Assembly: GCA_016720655.1 (NCBI GenBank)
Contig: JADKKE010000002.1
Span: 124,001-188,000, forward strand
From: Bacteroidota bacterium
Lineage (GTDB): Bacteria; Bacteroidota; Bacteroidia; AKYH767-A; 2013-40CM-41-45
Length of the DNA stretch: 64,000 nucleotides
Reading direction: 5' to 3'
A program made the position numbers and the translations under genes. This document shows, in pieces, positions 40,831 through 49,916 of the stretch (positions are counted from its first letter, which is position 1; the number at the start of each line of letters is the position of its first letter). The notes beneath the pieces are model-generated. The model had not been told where the DNA came from. It made no database searches and saw only the letters and a program-made list of their open reading frames with translations.

Positions 40831-40994
40831 TTGGTGATTGGTGATTGGTGATTGGTGATTGGTGATTGGTGATTGGTGATTGGTGATTGGTGATTGGTGA
40901 TTGGTGATTGGTGATTGGTGATTGGTGATTGGTGATTGGTGATTGGTGATTGGTGATTGGTGATTGGTGATTGGTGATTGGTGATTGGTGATTA
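40831..40994. repeat. Perfect tandem heptamer array, about 23 copies of TTGGTGA
   Basis: From 40831 to 40993 the unit TTGGTGA (TCACCAA on the sense strand of the downstream gene) repeats without a single mismatch, 23.3 copies. It begins 13 bp upstream of the phosphohexomutase ATG. Its perfection contrasts with the decayed arrays elsewhere and suggests recent expansion or ongoing slippage. Confidence 0.97.
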
Positions 40995-41045
40995 AAAAAA
41001 ATAAATTATATTATATTACATACAATATATTGGAAGTATCTTCCC

Positions 41046-41097
41046 CCATAACTCATAACTCATAACTCATAACTCATAACTCATAACTCATAATTCA
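41046..41097. repeat. Tandem heptamer array (TAACTCA)
   Basis: About six near-perfect copies of TAACTCA run up to the stop codon of the minus-strand gene at 41098. It is the reverse complement of the TGAGTTA units at 4419-4450. Confidence 0.93.
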
Positions 41098-42184
41098 CTA
41101 CTCATATTTCGCAAACTCAGACAGCACATTCCATTTCCAGGTTCTGAGTCCTTTCAAAAATGCATTGGATTTATTGATATTGATTTCTTCTGAATTAATT
41201 TTGAAGATGCGAAAATAGAATTCTTTTTCATTCAGAAAATCAATTGGAGATTTAAAATCTACAATAAAATCCAGTTTTCCAAATTCTCTAGCAGATAAAG
41301 AGTCCAGTGCCTTCCCATCAACATAAATTCGAACATATTCCAATTCTGATAAAATCTGGCTCTGTTGTTTTTTCCATCGCTCCTTCACTTCCACTTTCGT
41401 AACAAGGATTTTACCCGGTTGCATGAAATTCCGAATCTTGTCTCCTCCAAGGTTGTAAAATACTTCTCTGTTCTCATTTAAAAATACCTGAAGAGAATTA
41501 ATGAAAGCAAGGGAATGATTTGAACCAGGTGTTTCCAAGGAGTTCGTTGAATCGACCATATAACTCACCAATTTACAATCGAAATCGGGTGCATTTGTCT
41601 TGCTGCTAACAATTGATTTAACCTCTTCTTTCAAAATCAATGCTTCTTTCAGATTGTTTATCTGTTTTTCTCCATATTGAACAATGTTGTATGCATAATA
41701 TTTATTGACAAGGATACTTTCAAATGAAGTAAAGCAATTCCCATTCGAATTGGTAGGTATAGGCGAATGTCTTAATAATTCTACCAGTGGTTCGTAGTCA
41801 ACATAACCATAGGAAATCTCCTCTCCACTTTGTGATCTGCCAGAGAAATAAAATCCAACAGTTTCAAGGTTTCCGTCTTTTTTATCAATATCCCACAATT
41901 CATAAATGAAAAGTTGTGTTGTTTTTGAAAATTCTAATCCGGAAGATTCTTCCAGTTTCCTCAATGTCGAAGCTTTAATTTGAACTTCCTTTTTCGGTGA
42001 ATCCCACAATGAAACCCTGCCAGACATAATTTCATTGTAAACCAATGGCGGCAACTCATTAACCAAATTATAACCCAATGAATCTGCCTGATCCCTTGCA
42101 CTGAGGAAAATTAAGACCGGTGTTTGCACACCAAATAGGCGGGTGAAATAAAAAGTAAAAAAGAATCCAAAGTGATTTGGTCAT
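41098..42184 (-). CDS. Unknown protein, probably secreted, with a likely frameshift near its start
   Basis: The clear reading frame (GTG 42129 to 41098, 343 residues) starts abruptly and has no signal peptide. Ten bases after the mltG stop an ATG at 42184 opens a perfect signal-peptide-like segment, MTKSLWILFYFLFHPPIWCA, in another frame that meets the main frame at the GTGTG tract (~42127-42132). A 2-bp slip there joins them. The mature protein is mixed alpha/beta with no recognised motif (PPLVYNEIMSGRVSLWDSPK, LFIYELWDIDKKDG, WKWNVLSEFAKYE). It probably forms an operon with mltG. Its function is unknown. Confidence 0.5.
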
Positions 42185-42193
42185 ACTCTTAAA

Positions 42194-43246
42194 TTATGAA
42201 CGAATACCTCTTCTATCCAAGGCTTTTTGAAATCGTCGGGCATTCAACAAGTGTTTGTCATAACTGGATGCAAAACTATGATAACCACTGAAATCTTCCT
42301 TTGCACAAAAATACATGAAATTGTGTTTTGAATAATTTAATACTGCATTGAGTGAAGCTGTAGTTGGTAAACAAATGGGTCCGGGCGGAAGTCCTTTGTA
42401 CATGTATGTATTGTAAGGAGAATCGATTTCCTTGTAAATCGACAATACCCGATTAATCGTAAAATCACCAAGTGCATAAACCAGGGTGGGGTCTGCTTCC
42501 AGCTTCCAGTCTTTTTTTATTCTGTTGATATAAACTCCGGCTACAACCGGTTTCTCATCGTCTTTGTTCGTCTCCAATTGCACTATGGAAGCCAGTGTTG
42601 AAACCTGAACACGACTCAACGGAATCGCCCGGGCTTTGGCCAATCGTTCAGCATTCCAAAAACGATCGTATTCTTTCTTCATTTTTTTGATAAACTGATC
42701 GGCGGATGTGTTCCAATAAAATTCATACGTATCCGGCAGAAACATGGAGAGAATGTCCTCAGTACTGAAGCCAATATTATTCACATAATCCGGATCATTC
42801 ATTAAATTCAAAAGAGACGATGGCTGTGCTTCAATTTGTTCACCAACTTTTTCTGCAAGCTCCTGCTTTGTGCGGATGTTATTGAATACTACTTTGACTG
42901 GTGTTTGTTTTCCGGAACGAAGCAGACTTATTAAATCCTTGTTACTCATTCTTGGTGTGAGCTGGTATTTTCCAGGTTTAACTTTCGCAGCATATTTCAT
43001 TTGTCCTGCTGTCCAACGAAAAGATTTTTCATTAATCAGTAAATGCTCGCGATCCAGAATCTTTACAACATCTTCAAAAACAGAACCGGTTGGGATTAGA
43101 ATAAACTGAGGACTTTGTTTGCTCGTCATTACATTCGGAGAGTAGATCTTTTTATAGATCATACTCCCGAAATAGGCAACAACAGCCAACAGAATCAACA
43201 CTGTGATCCAGAGAAATTGCTTTAGCTTGTTTTTCTTGGTGGCCAT
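42194..43246 (-). CDS. mltG: Endolytic murein transglycosylase
   Basis: MltG cuts nascent peptidoglycan strands and is thought to terminate glycan elongation. The 350-residue protein has one N-terminal membrane anchor (FLWITVLILLAVVAYFGSMIY), a LysM-like segment (KVKPGKYQLTPRMSNKDLIS), and the YceG catalytic domain: FLPDTYEFYWNTSAD, LASIVQLETNKDDEKPVVAG with one retained Glu, EADPTLVYALGD, SPYNTYMYKGLPPGPICLP and FSGYHSFASSYDKH. Many homologues have EKET where this has QLET; the second Glu is kept. The downstream unknown gene starts 9 bp later. Confidence 0.93.
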   Translation of the reverse strand: MATKKNKLKQFLWITVLILLAVVAYFGSMIYKKIYSPNVMTSKQSPQFILIPTGSVFEDVVKILDREHLLINEKSFRWTAGQMKYAAKVKPGKYQLTPRMSNKDLISLLRSGKQTPVKVVFNNIRTKQELAEKVGEQIEAQPSSLLNLMNDPDYVNNIGFSTEDILSMFLPDTYEFYWNTSADQFIKKMKKEYDRFWNAERLAKARAIPLSRVQVSTLASIVQLETNKDDEKPVVAGVYINRIKKDWKLEADPTLVYALGDFTINRVLSIYKEIDSPYNTYMYKGLPPGPICLPTTASLNAVLNYSKHNFMYFCAKEDFSGYHSFASSYDKHLLNARRFQKALDRRGIRS

Positions 43247-43977
43247 TTTTTGAACTTGCTTCCTATCGCTTCAACAGCATAAAGTGTTTGTTTTCAAGAT
43301 TTTTATTGTAGTCAGCTGCACATTAACAACAATACGAAATTACACGCAATTTGATTATTCGTTAATCTCCTATTAATTATTTCTCAACACTCATGAGCTT
43401 TCTTTACAAGCAAAAATATCTATGAAAATCCATCTGTATCAGGATCAGCAATTCAACATCTTTTCCTGTTGTTCACGTATCCTCAGACAACTCAATTTTC
43501 TATTCAAATTGCAGATGAAGAACGCGGACTTCTTCGAGGATCCAAAGAATCAGAACCGGGGCTCTTCTGTTCACTTCTTGACTTACAAGTTTCGAAACAT
43601 TCCGCCGGTTATAGTGTAACTATCATTTCAAACTGTTTCATGGGCAGCAGCGGCACATTCTATCATGATCGACTGCATGAAAACGAATTTGCAGAAAGGT
43701 TTATTGAAGAAGTGAAACCAGAACGATTTGAGAATGCATTTCGATTGAGGGAGGCAGATAAGGTGATGACAGTAATCCATAAATAATGGTGGAACTGGTG
43801 TATTTAATATTCCTTTTACAGCTTCGGTGAAGAGATTAACCTCCATTTTCAAAAAATCCAATAAATATATCAATGACTTGTTTTTCAAGTAGTTACAACA
43901 AACAGAATCGTTAACGGTTTGTTTACATTGCTATAATACCCTGTTCATACTGATAAACTAGTTTTGAAAAAAAACAA
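43247..43977. other. Non-coding region between mltG and the response regulators, with a possible gene remnant
   Basis: Two overlapping plus-strand frames between 43397 and 43786 each have protein-like patches (DFFEDPKNQNRGSSVHFL in one, HENEFAERFIEEVKPERF in another), which might be a decayed or frameshifted gene. Neither resembles a family I know. The last 70 bp hold the Pho box of the response-regulator operon. Confidence 0.3.
43910..43927 (+). promoter_or_regulatory. Predicted Pho box upstream of the response regulators
   Basis: GTTAACG, spacer GTTT, GTTTACA: two 7-bp direct half-sites with an 11-bp step. TATAAT occurs at 43932-43937 and TACCCTG at 43937. Autoregulation of the operon is implied. 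Confidence 0.6.
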
Positions 43978-44358
43978 ATGACAGACACTCCATTGAAAGT
44001 ACTTGTAGTTGATGATGAACCGGATATTGTTGAAATACTTTCATACAATCTCAAAAAACAGAATTACATTGTCTTTGAAGCATTGAATGGTGAAGATGCT
44101 ATTTTATCGGCTGGGAAAAATCATCCCGATCTAATCATCATGGATATCCGAATGCCGGGTATTTCGGGTATAGAAGCTTGCCGGATCATTAAACATGATG
44201 TTCTCACACAGGACATCCCTGTGCTTTTCCTCACTGCTGATTCGGATGAATACACGTCAATGAATGCAATCGATGCAGGTGGAGACCATTTCATCACCAA
44301 ACCCATCCGCCCTGCTTTATTGATCGGAATGATTAAGGAGCTTATACAAAAAGCCTGA
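43978..44358 (+). CDS. Stand-alone response-regulator receiver protein
   Basis: A 126-residue CheY-like receiver with every key residue: acidic pocket D12/D13 in VVDDEPDIVEIL, phospho-acceptor D56 in IIMDIRMPG, T86 in FLTADSD and K108 in FITKPIRP. It has no output domain and stops 5 bp before the next gene. Its sequence resembles the receiver of Bacteroidota PhoB proteins (DEPDIVEILSYNLKKQNY), which suggests that receiver and DNA-binding functions are divided between this gene and the next. No histidine kinase gene lies nearby. Confidence 0.9.
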   Translation: MTDTPLKVLVVDDEPDIVEILSYNLKKQNYIVFEALNGEDAILSAGKNHPDLIIMDIRMPGISGIEACRIIKHDVLTQDIPVLFLTADSDEYTSMNAIDAGGDHFITKPIRPALLIGMIKELIQKA

Positions 44359-44362
44359 ATTA

Positions 44363-45058
44363 ATGAACGCACGCACAAACCAATCTTTTCATATTCTGTT
44401 GGTCGCAGAGCCCAAACATGATATTTCCATGTTGGACGAATCCCTTCAACGATCAGGTTTCAATGTTCGCTGGATCGAACAGTATTCGAAAATTGTTTCT
44501 GAAGTGAACAAACGAATGCCTGATGTGATCCTGTTGGATACACAACAAAAAGATCTTGCTTGTTTTGAAATGTGTCATTCACTCAAATCTTCTTCCTCTT
44601 TCAAACACAGTCGTATTCTTATACTTTCAGAGAAACACGATGAAAAGACTGAAATTGAAGCTTTCAATTCCGGTGCGGATGATTTTATACTGAGACCTAT
44701 TAAATCACAAGCACTCATCCGTCGGATACTTACACGTGTCGGAGCAGTGAAAGATTCCATTTCCTTGCAATCAAAAGTTGATAGCCAAAGTCATTTTGTG
44801 ATCGATAGAGAATCTTACAGTGTTTATCTGAATCAGCAACAAATTATGGTTTCTTGAAAGGAATTTGAACTCTTGCATTTGCTTGCCGGATTCCCGGGGA
44901 AAGTCTTTTCACGTGAAGAAATTTTCCTGAAAGTCTGGAACCGCCCACCGGCAGCAAACGACCGAACAATTGATGTTCACATTCTTCGTTTGCGCAGAAA
45001 ATTAGGGAACAATTACATTCATACCCAGAAAGGAATCGGGTATAGGTTTATGATTTGA
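44363..45058 (+). CDS. PhoB-like response regulator with degenerate receiver and an in-frame stop
   Basis: The N-terminal domain is receiver-like and keeps the acceptor D59 (VILLDTQQKD), but the acidic pocket reads VAEP (A15/E16), the switch Thr is S89 and the conserved Lys is R111 (FILRPIK), so it may not be phosphorylated normally. The C-terminal OmpR/PhoB winged helix (KEFELLHLLAGFPGKVFSRE, NDRTIDVHILRLRRKLG, GIGYRFMI) is complete. A TGA at 44855-44857 separates the two (IMVS-stop-KEFELL) in one continuous frame. This is either a sequence error or a truncation that leaves the DNA-binding domain to internal initiation. Location at the head of the Pho block makes PhoB function likely. Confidence 0.78.
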
Positions 45059-45110
45059 TGGATTTTGGATTGTAGATTGTTGATTGTAGATTTTAGAGTT
45101 TAGCTTTCAT
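45056..45110. repeat. Degenerate heptamer-period array (GATTGTA)
   Basis: Units such as TGGATTG, TAGATTG, TTGATTG and TAGATTT start at the stop codon of the PhoB-like gene. The period is 7 bp. Confidence 0.85.
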
Positions 45111-45160
45111 TCTCTTTCTAAAAAATCACTGATAGAATATTTAAAAATTCCTGAATCAAC

Positions 45161-45239
45161 GTTCACATTTCGTTTACGATAAGGCTTTACTTCGTTTAAA
45201 GTGCGTTAACATGGAGGTAATATAGCATGGATACTTTTG
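45161..45239 (+). promoter_or_regulatory. Extended Pho box array and promoter of the beta-helix protein
   Basis: Half-sites lie at an exact 11-bp step: GTTCACA 45161, GTTTACG 45172, GGCTTTA 45183 (weak), GTTTAAA 45194, GTTAACA 45205 and GGTAATA 45216. The last ends 9 bp before TACTTTTG (45232-45239), a perfect TAnnTTTG element. No separate -33 element is needed, as at activator-dependent Pho promoters. Confidence 0.7.
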
Positions 45240-45269
45240 TTGAAATTAATAACTCAAAAAAAGGCCTCC

Positions 45270-46865
45270 ATGAAAAAAATCTTACTCCTTGTAAATCTAG
45301 CTGTATTCTTATTTGTCGTTCAAATAAATGCACAAACTGTAACCGTTTCGGGTGACATATCCACAAATACAACATGGTTGTCAAATACAACTTATTTGTT
45401 GAGTGGTTTTGTTTATGTAACAAACAATGCTGAATTAACCATCCAGCCGGGAACTATCATTAAAGGTGATAAAGCTTCTAAAGGATCTTTAATTATCACT
45501 CGTGGTTCGAAAATATTTGCTGATGGTACTCCGTCACAACCAATTGTTTTTACTTCGAATGAACCTGCGGGAAGCAGAACATACGGTGATTGGGGCGGAT
45601 TGGTTATATGCGGAAATGCACCGATCAATGACCCCGCCGGTGAAAAGGTAATTGAAGGTGGTGTTGATCCTGTCAAGGGGCTTTATGGCGGTAGCAATTC
45701 ATCAGACAATTCAGGAATTCTCCGTTACGTCCGGATTGAATTTCCCGGAATCGCATTCATGCCCAATAACGAAATCAATGGACTCACAATGGGTGGTGTT
45801 GGTTCGGGGACTACGATTGATTATATCCAGGTAAGTTATTCAGGAGATGATTCCTACGAAAGTTTTGGTGGCAATGTGAACCTGAAACACCTCATCGCCT
45901 ACAGAGGGCTTGATGATGATTTCGATACTGATTACGGATTTTCCGGTCGTTGCCAATTCCTTGTGTCATTGCGTGACTCTAATGTTGCCGACATTTCGGG
46001 TTCGAATGGATTTGAATCTGACAATGATGCTACAGGTTCATTGAACACTCCCACTACTCATCCAATCTATTCCAACGTTACTGAGATAGGACCGATGGTG
46101 AATGCAGGAACACAAATTAACAGCAATTTCAAACGCGGGGCTCACATTCGTCGGAGTGCTAAAACTTCGATTTACAATTCTGTGATTGCAGGATATCCGA
46201 CCGGATTGCTGGTAGATGGTACCAATTGTGAATCGAACGCGAATAACGACGAGTTACAATTCAGAAATAATGTTCTTGCCGGATGCACTACTCCCCTTGC
46301 TGTTGCGAGCGGAAGCACATTTGATATCACAACCTGGTTTAATATGCCGGTCTTTGCTAATTCAATTCTGCCAAACACTTCCGATTTGAATCTTACTGAT
46401 GCTTACAACTACGATTCACCGGATTTTATCCCATTGAATAACAGCCCTCTTCTGACTGGTGCAGATTTTACAGCAAACAACCTATTGGACCCATTCTTTG
46501 AAGATGTGACTTACCGTGGCGCTTTCGGGACTACAGACTGGACTACAAGCTGGACAAATTTTGATTGCCAGAATACAGATTATACAACTGGAATTAAAGA
46601 AAACGAGGCTGTTGAATCTGCTATACTATTCCCAAATCCTATTGATGCTTCAAGTCAACTCAGTTTTGAATTGGCAAACGCTTCTACAATTGATTTAAAC
46701 ATACTGAACATCAGCGGGAAAGTGGTCTCATCCACCGTGTATACCAATTTGAGTGCAGGTCATCATCGTGTTTTGATTACCGAAAAGTCAATTGCTGCAG
46801 GTATTTATACTTTACAAATTAAATCAGCTTTCGGAACTTCAGTGAGAAAATTAATTGTCAGATAA
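45270..46865 (+). CDS. T9SS-secreted right-handed beta-helix protein, predicted Pho regulon member
   Basis: The product (531 residues from ATG 45270, chosen because the signal peptide MKKILLLVNLAVFLFVVQ starts there) has a parallel beta-helix pattern: LTIQPGTIIKGDKASKGSLI, GTPSQPIVFTSNEP, WGGLVICGNAPINDP, ILRYVRIEFPGIAF, TIDYIQVSYSGDDSYESFGG, and an acidic GLDDDFDTDYGF loop. A T9SS sorting domain closes it (ILFPNPIDASSQLSFEL ... GIYTLQIKS). The family is widespread in Bacteroidota and has no established activity. The six-half-site Pho array upstream and the TonB receptor downstream suggest a surface role in capturing phosphate or phosphate-bearing ligands. Confidence 0.82.
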   Translation: MKKILLLVNLAVFLFVVQINAQTVTVSGDISTNTTWLSNTTYLLSGFVYVTNNAELTIQPGTIIKGDKASKGSLIITRGSKIFADGTPSQPIVFTSNEPAGSRTYGDWGGLVICGNAPINDPAGEKVIEGGVDPVKGLYGGSNSSDNSGILRYVRIEFPGIAFMPNNEINGLTMGGVGSGTTIDYIQVSYSGDDSYESFGGNVNLKHLIAYRGLDDDFDTDYGFSGRCQFLVSLRDSNVADISGSNGFESDNDATGSLNTPTTHPIYSNVTEIGPMVNAGTQINSNFKRGAHIRRSAKTSIYNSVIAGYPTGLLVDGTNCESNANNDELQFRNNVLAGCTTPLAVASGSTFDITTWFNMPVFANSILPNTSDLNLTDAYNYDSPDFIPLNNSPLLTGADFTANNLLDPFFEDVTYRGAFGTTDWTTSWTNFDCQNTDYTTGIKENEAVESAILFPNPIDASSQLSFELANASTIDLNILNISGKVVSSTVYTNLSAGHHRVLITEKSIAAGIYTLQIKSAFGTSVRKLIVR

Positions 46866-46884
46866 TAAACATTCATTGTTTTCT

Positions 46885-46915
46885 AAAAGGCCGGCTTCAA
46901 CCGGCCTTTTCTTTA
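46885..46915 (+). terminator. Rho-independent terminator
   Basis: A perfect 10-bp stem AAAAGGCCGG / CCGGCCTTTT with a CTTCAA loop, ending just before the next Pho box. Confidence 0.92.
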
Positions 46916-46917
46916 TT

Positions 46918-46974
46918 CTTAACATCTGTGTAACATTAAACTAAAACTGAATTCACACGAATACTCTATTCTTG
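46918..46974 (+). promoter_or_regulatory. Predicted Pho boxes and promoter of the TonB receptor
   Basis: Four half-sites at an 11-bp step: CTTAACA 46918, TGTAACA 46929, ACTAAAA 46940 (weak) and ATTCACA 46951. The last ends 9 bp before TATTCTTG (46967-46974), one mismatch from TAnnTTTG. Confidence 0.65.
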
Positions 46975-46993
46975 TACTAAATTCCCCCGTGAA

Positions 46994-49805
46994 ATGAAAA
47001 TTACATCATTTTTCTTTTTTCTGCTGTTATCATTTCAATTCTCAGCTTCTGGAATTGATCCACAGGCTTCCGGAAAGATTTCCGGAAAAGTGGTTGATCT
47101 GAGTACAGGTGAAACATTGATTGGTGTTCCGGTGCTGATTCAGGGAACTTCATTCAGTACTGTGACAGACCTCGATGGAAAATTTTCAATTGCACAACTT
47201 CACAAGGCACCTACTCTGTTCTATTCCGTTATGTTGGATATTCTCCAAAAATAATAGAAGGAATAAAAATTACTGATGGAAAAACAATCATATTAAATGT
47301 AAATCTGGAAATCAATAAGCAGCAGTTGCAAGAGGTAACCGTAACTGCAGATCTGAAAAGAGAGAATATCGGTTCCTTGATCTTAATGCAGAAAAAAGTG
47401 CAACTATGCAGGATGGTATTTCTTCGGAAGCAATCCGGAAAACACCGGATAAAAATACTGCAGAATTATTGCGAAGAGTAAGCGGAACAAGTATTCAGGA
47501 AGGAAGGTTTGTTGTGATTCGCGGACTCAATGATCGATACAATATGGCGATGATTAACGGAGTTCCACTTTCCAGTACTGAGCCGGACAGGAAGGCATTT
47601 TCATTTGACTTATTCCCATCATCCTTACTGGACAATCTTATTGTTGTTAAAACAGCGTCTCCAGAATTACCCGGAGAATTTGCTGGAGGTGTGCTTCAAC
47701 TCAATACACGCGATATTCCAGAGCAACGATTTTTCAGCATAACGACCGGGATCGGAATGAATACCCGTTCAACATTTAATAAATATTCAACATCAACCGG
47801 TGGCAAATCTGACTGGATTGGAATCGATGACGGAACCCGTTCGCTTCCTGACAATTTTCCAACTGCCGATATATTAAAACGAGCTACACAAGCTGAAAAA
47901 ATTGCTTTCTCCAAACAGTTAAACAACGATTGGAATATTGAAAGTAAAGAAAAAGCACCACTTGCTCAAAACCTCCAGTTAAGTTTTGGAAATAGTAAAA
48001 AAATTAAAAAAAGAGAAATTGGCTGGATCGGTGCATTGAGTTATACATCGTCATTGACAAGTCCGGAAACCGAACGAAGCGATTATGATTTTGACGGTTC
48101 AAAAAATTATGATTTTCTCGACCAACAATACCGGAAGCAAATTTTCTGGGGAGGATTACTGAACACAACCCTGAAATGGAATGAGAACAATAAATTTTCA
48201 GTCAAAAGCCTCGGAAGTATAAATTCTGAAGACCAGACAATTTTAAGAACAGGGATCGATCTTGAAAACCAGCAAGCCATCGAAGCAATGGCAATGAAAT
48301 ATACATCAACACGCTTTTTCTCCGGGATACTCAATGGTGACCATTATTTGCCATCATCAAAAATTAATATCCAGTGGTTTGGTAGTTATACACATTCCCG
48401 TCAATCCATTCCGAACTTACGCAGAATGTATTATTACAGAAACCTGGATCCTTCCTCAGAAGATACGTCTTACTTTGCCTATGTTCCTTTTGGAAATGCA
48501 TCACCCAGTTATGCCGGAAAATTCTATTCGGAACTAAATGAACATGTATACAATGGCCAGGCAACAGTTTCTGTTCCTTTGAAGTTTTTAGGCGAACATC
48601 ACAAATTAAAAACAGGAGTTTTTGAACAATTTAAATCAAGGAACTTTGATGCACGGGTATTGGGTTTTGTGGTCACCAATCCGGGACAATTCAACTGGAA
48701 TTTGTTGCAATTACCAATAGCTTCCATTTTTAATCCGCAGAATATGGGAGTAAAAGGATTCCGTATCGATGAAATTACAAATCCTTCAGATACATACACT
48801 GCAACGTCTAACCTTCATGCAGCATTTCTGCAATTTGATAATCTAATTTCGAATAAATACCGATTTGTTTGGGGAGTACGTGTAGAAAATTACATTCAGA
48901 AACTGAATTCATTTGGATACAGTAATGATACTATCCGGGTAAAAACAAATTACATTGATGTATTGCCTTCTTTGAATTTCACGTATTCGATGAATGAAAA
49001 AACAAACCTCAGACTTGGTGTTTCCAAAACTGTTTCTCGACCGGAATTCAGAGAATTGGCTCCATTTGGATTTTATGATTTTAGCACTGCGACATCTGTT
49101 GAAGGTAATAATGCATTATTGCGAACAGAAATTATCAATTCCGATTTACGGTATGAATATTTTCCGGATGCAGGGCAAATCCTTAGTTTTTCTTTGTTCC
49201 ATAAGTATTTCAAGAATCCGATCGAACCTGTTGTAGAAAGTTCAGGAGCTGGTTCCAGAAAAATCAGTTTTGAAAATGCAAAAGGAGCTTATGTGATGGG
49301 AATCGAACTGGAGTGGAGAAAAAAGCTGAGCTTTCTTAACACAATTGTCTCTTCCGGCGTTTGGGAAAAAATATCCTTTTTTGGAAACCTTGCACTCATT
49401 AAATCAAAGGTTGATAAATCCAATGATTTGAGAGCGAGCCAGGACAGGCCTTTACAAGGACAATCGCCTTATCTCATTAATTCAGGATTGAATTTTCAGG
49501 ATCCGAAATCCGGGGTTGGTATCAATGTGGTGTACAATAGAATCGGTAAACGAATTTATCAGGTTGGGAATTCAGGTTATCTGAGTATTGAAGAGTCTCC
49601 GAGGAATCTAATCGATTTTCAAATTAGCAAACGAGTCTTTGAAAAGGGAGATATTAAACTGACAATTGGCGATATCCTTTCTGAAAACAGTACATTCTAC
49701 CAGGATCAAAATCAAAATGGCAGGTATGCTGCGGACATAGATTCCGGCATTTCAAGTGCCAAAACAGGTACAAATTATTCTTTATCAGTATCTTATAAGT
49801 TTTAA
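46994..49805 (+). CDS. TonB-dependent receptor with carboxypeptidase-regulatory-like domain, two frameshifts
   Basis: A signal peptide is followed by a CarboxypepD_reg-like domain (GKISGKVVDLSTGETLIGVP), a plug (ISSEAIRKTPDKNTAELLRR, VVIRGLNDRYNMAMINGVPL, LDNLIVVKTASPELPGEFAG) and a long barrel ending YSLSVSYKF. The frame breaks near 47225-47240 (restored as FRYVGYSPKIIEGI) and at the A6 run 47391-47396 (one more A gives QKKSATMQDGISSE). Both look like one-base deletions. With them repaired it is ~937 residues, normal for this receptor class. Pho boxes upstream and pst genes downstream imply phosphate or organophosphate uptake; the ligand itself cannot be read from sequence. Confidence 0.8.
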
Positions 49806-49841
49806 CATTGCATTCATTCATTAACCTTAAAACAACTATCC

Positions 49842-49883
49842 GTTCACATTTAACATTGGCTTAATATTGGAAATATACTGTAG
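49842..49883 (+). promoter_or_regulatory. Predicted Pho box and promoter of the porin-pst operon
   Basis: TTTAACA (49849) and CTTAATA (49860) are half-sites at an 11-bp step, each followed by TTGG. An extra GTTCACA abuts them at 49842. The box ends 9 bp before TACTGTAG (49876-49883), a degenerate -7 element. Confidence 0.6.
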
Positions 49884-49916
49884 TAACCTGGGAAGAGTTC
49901 CTTTGAGTCAAAATTA

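Noticed and set aside
40831..40994. CRISPR-like array
   Set aside because: The repeats are contiguous 7-mers with no spacers, and no cas gene is present.
43397..43786. Plus-strand protein genes (frames starting near 43422 and 43469)
   Set aside because: Two overlapping frames have protein-like patches, but neither has a good start, a family match or a consistent full length; kept only as a possible remnant.
44855..44857. TGA read as tryptophan (alternative genetic code)
   Set aside because: TGA is used as a normal stop by many intact genes in the window and no other internal TGA occurs in a conserved gene.
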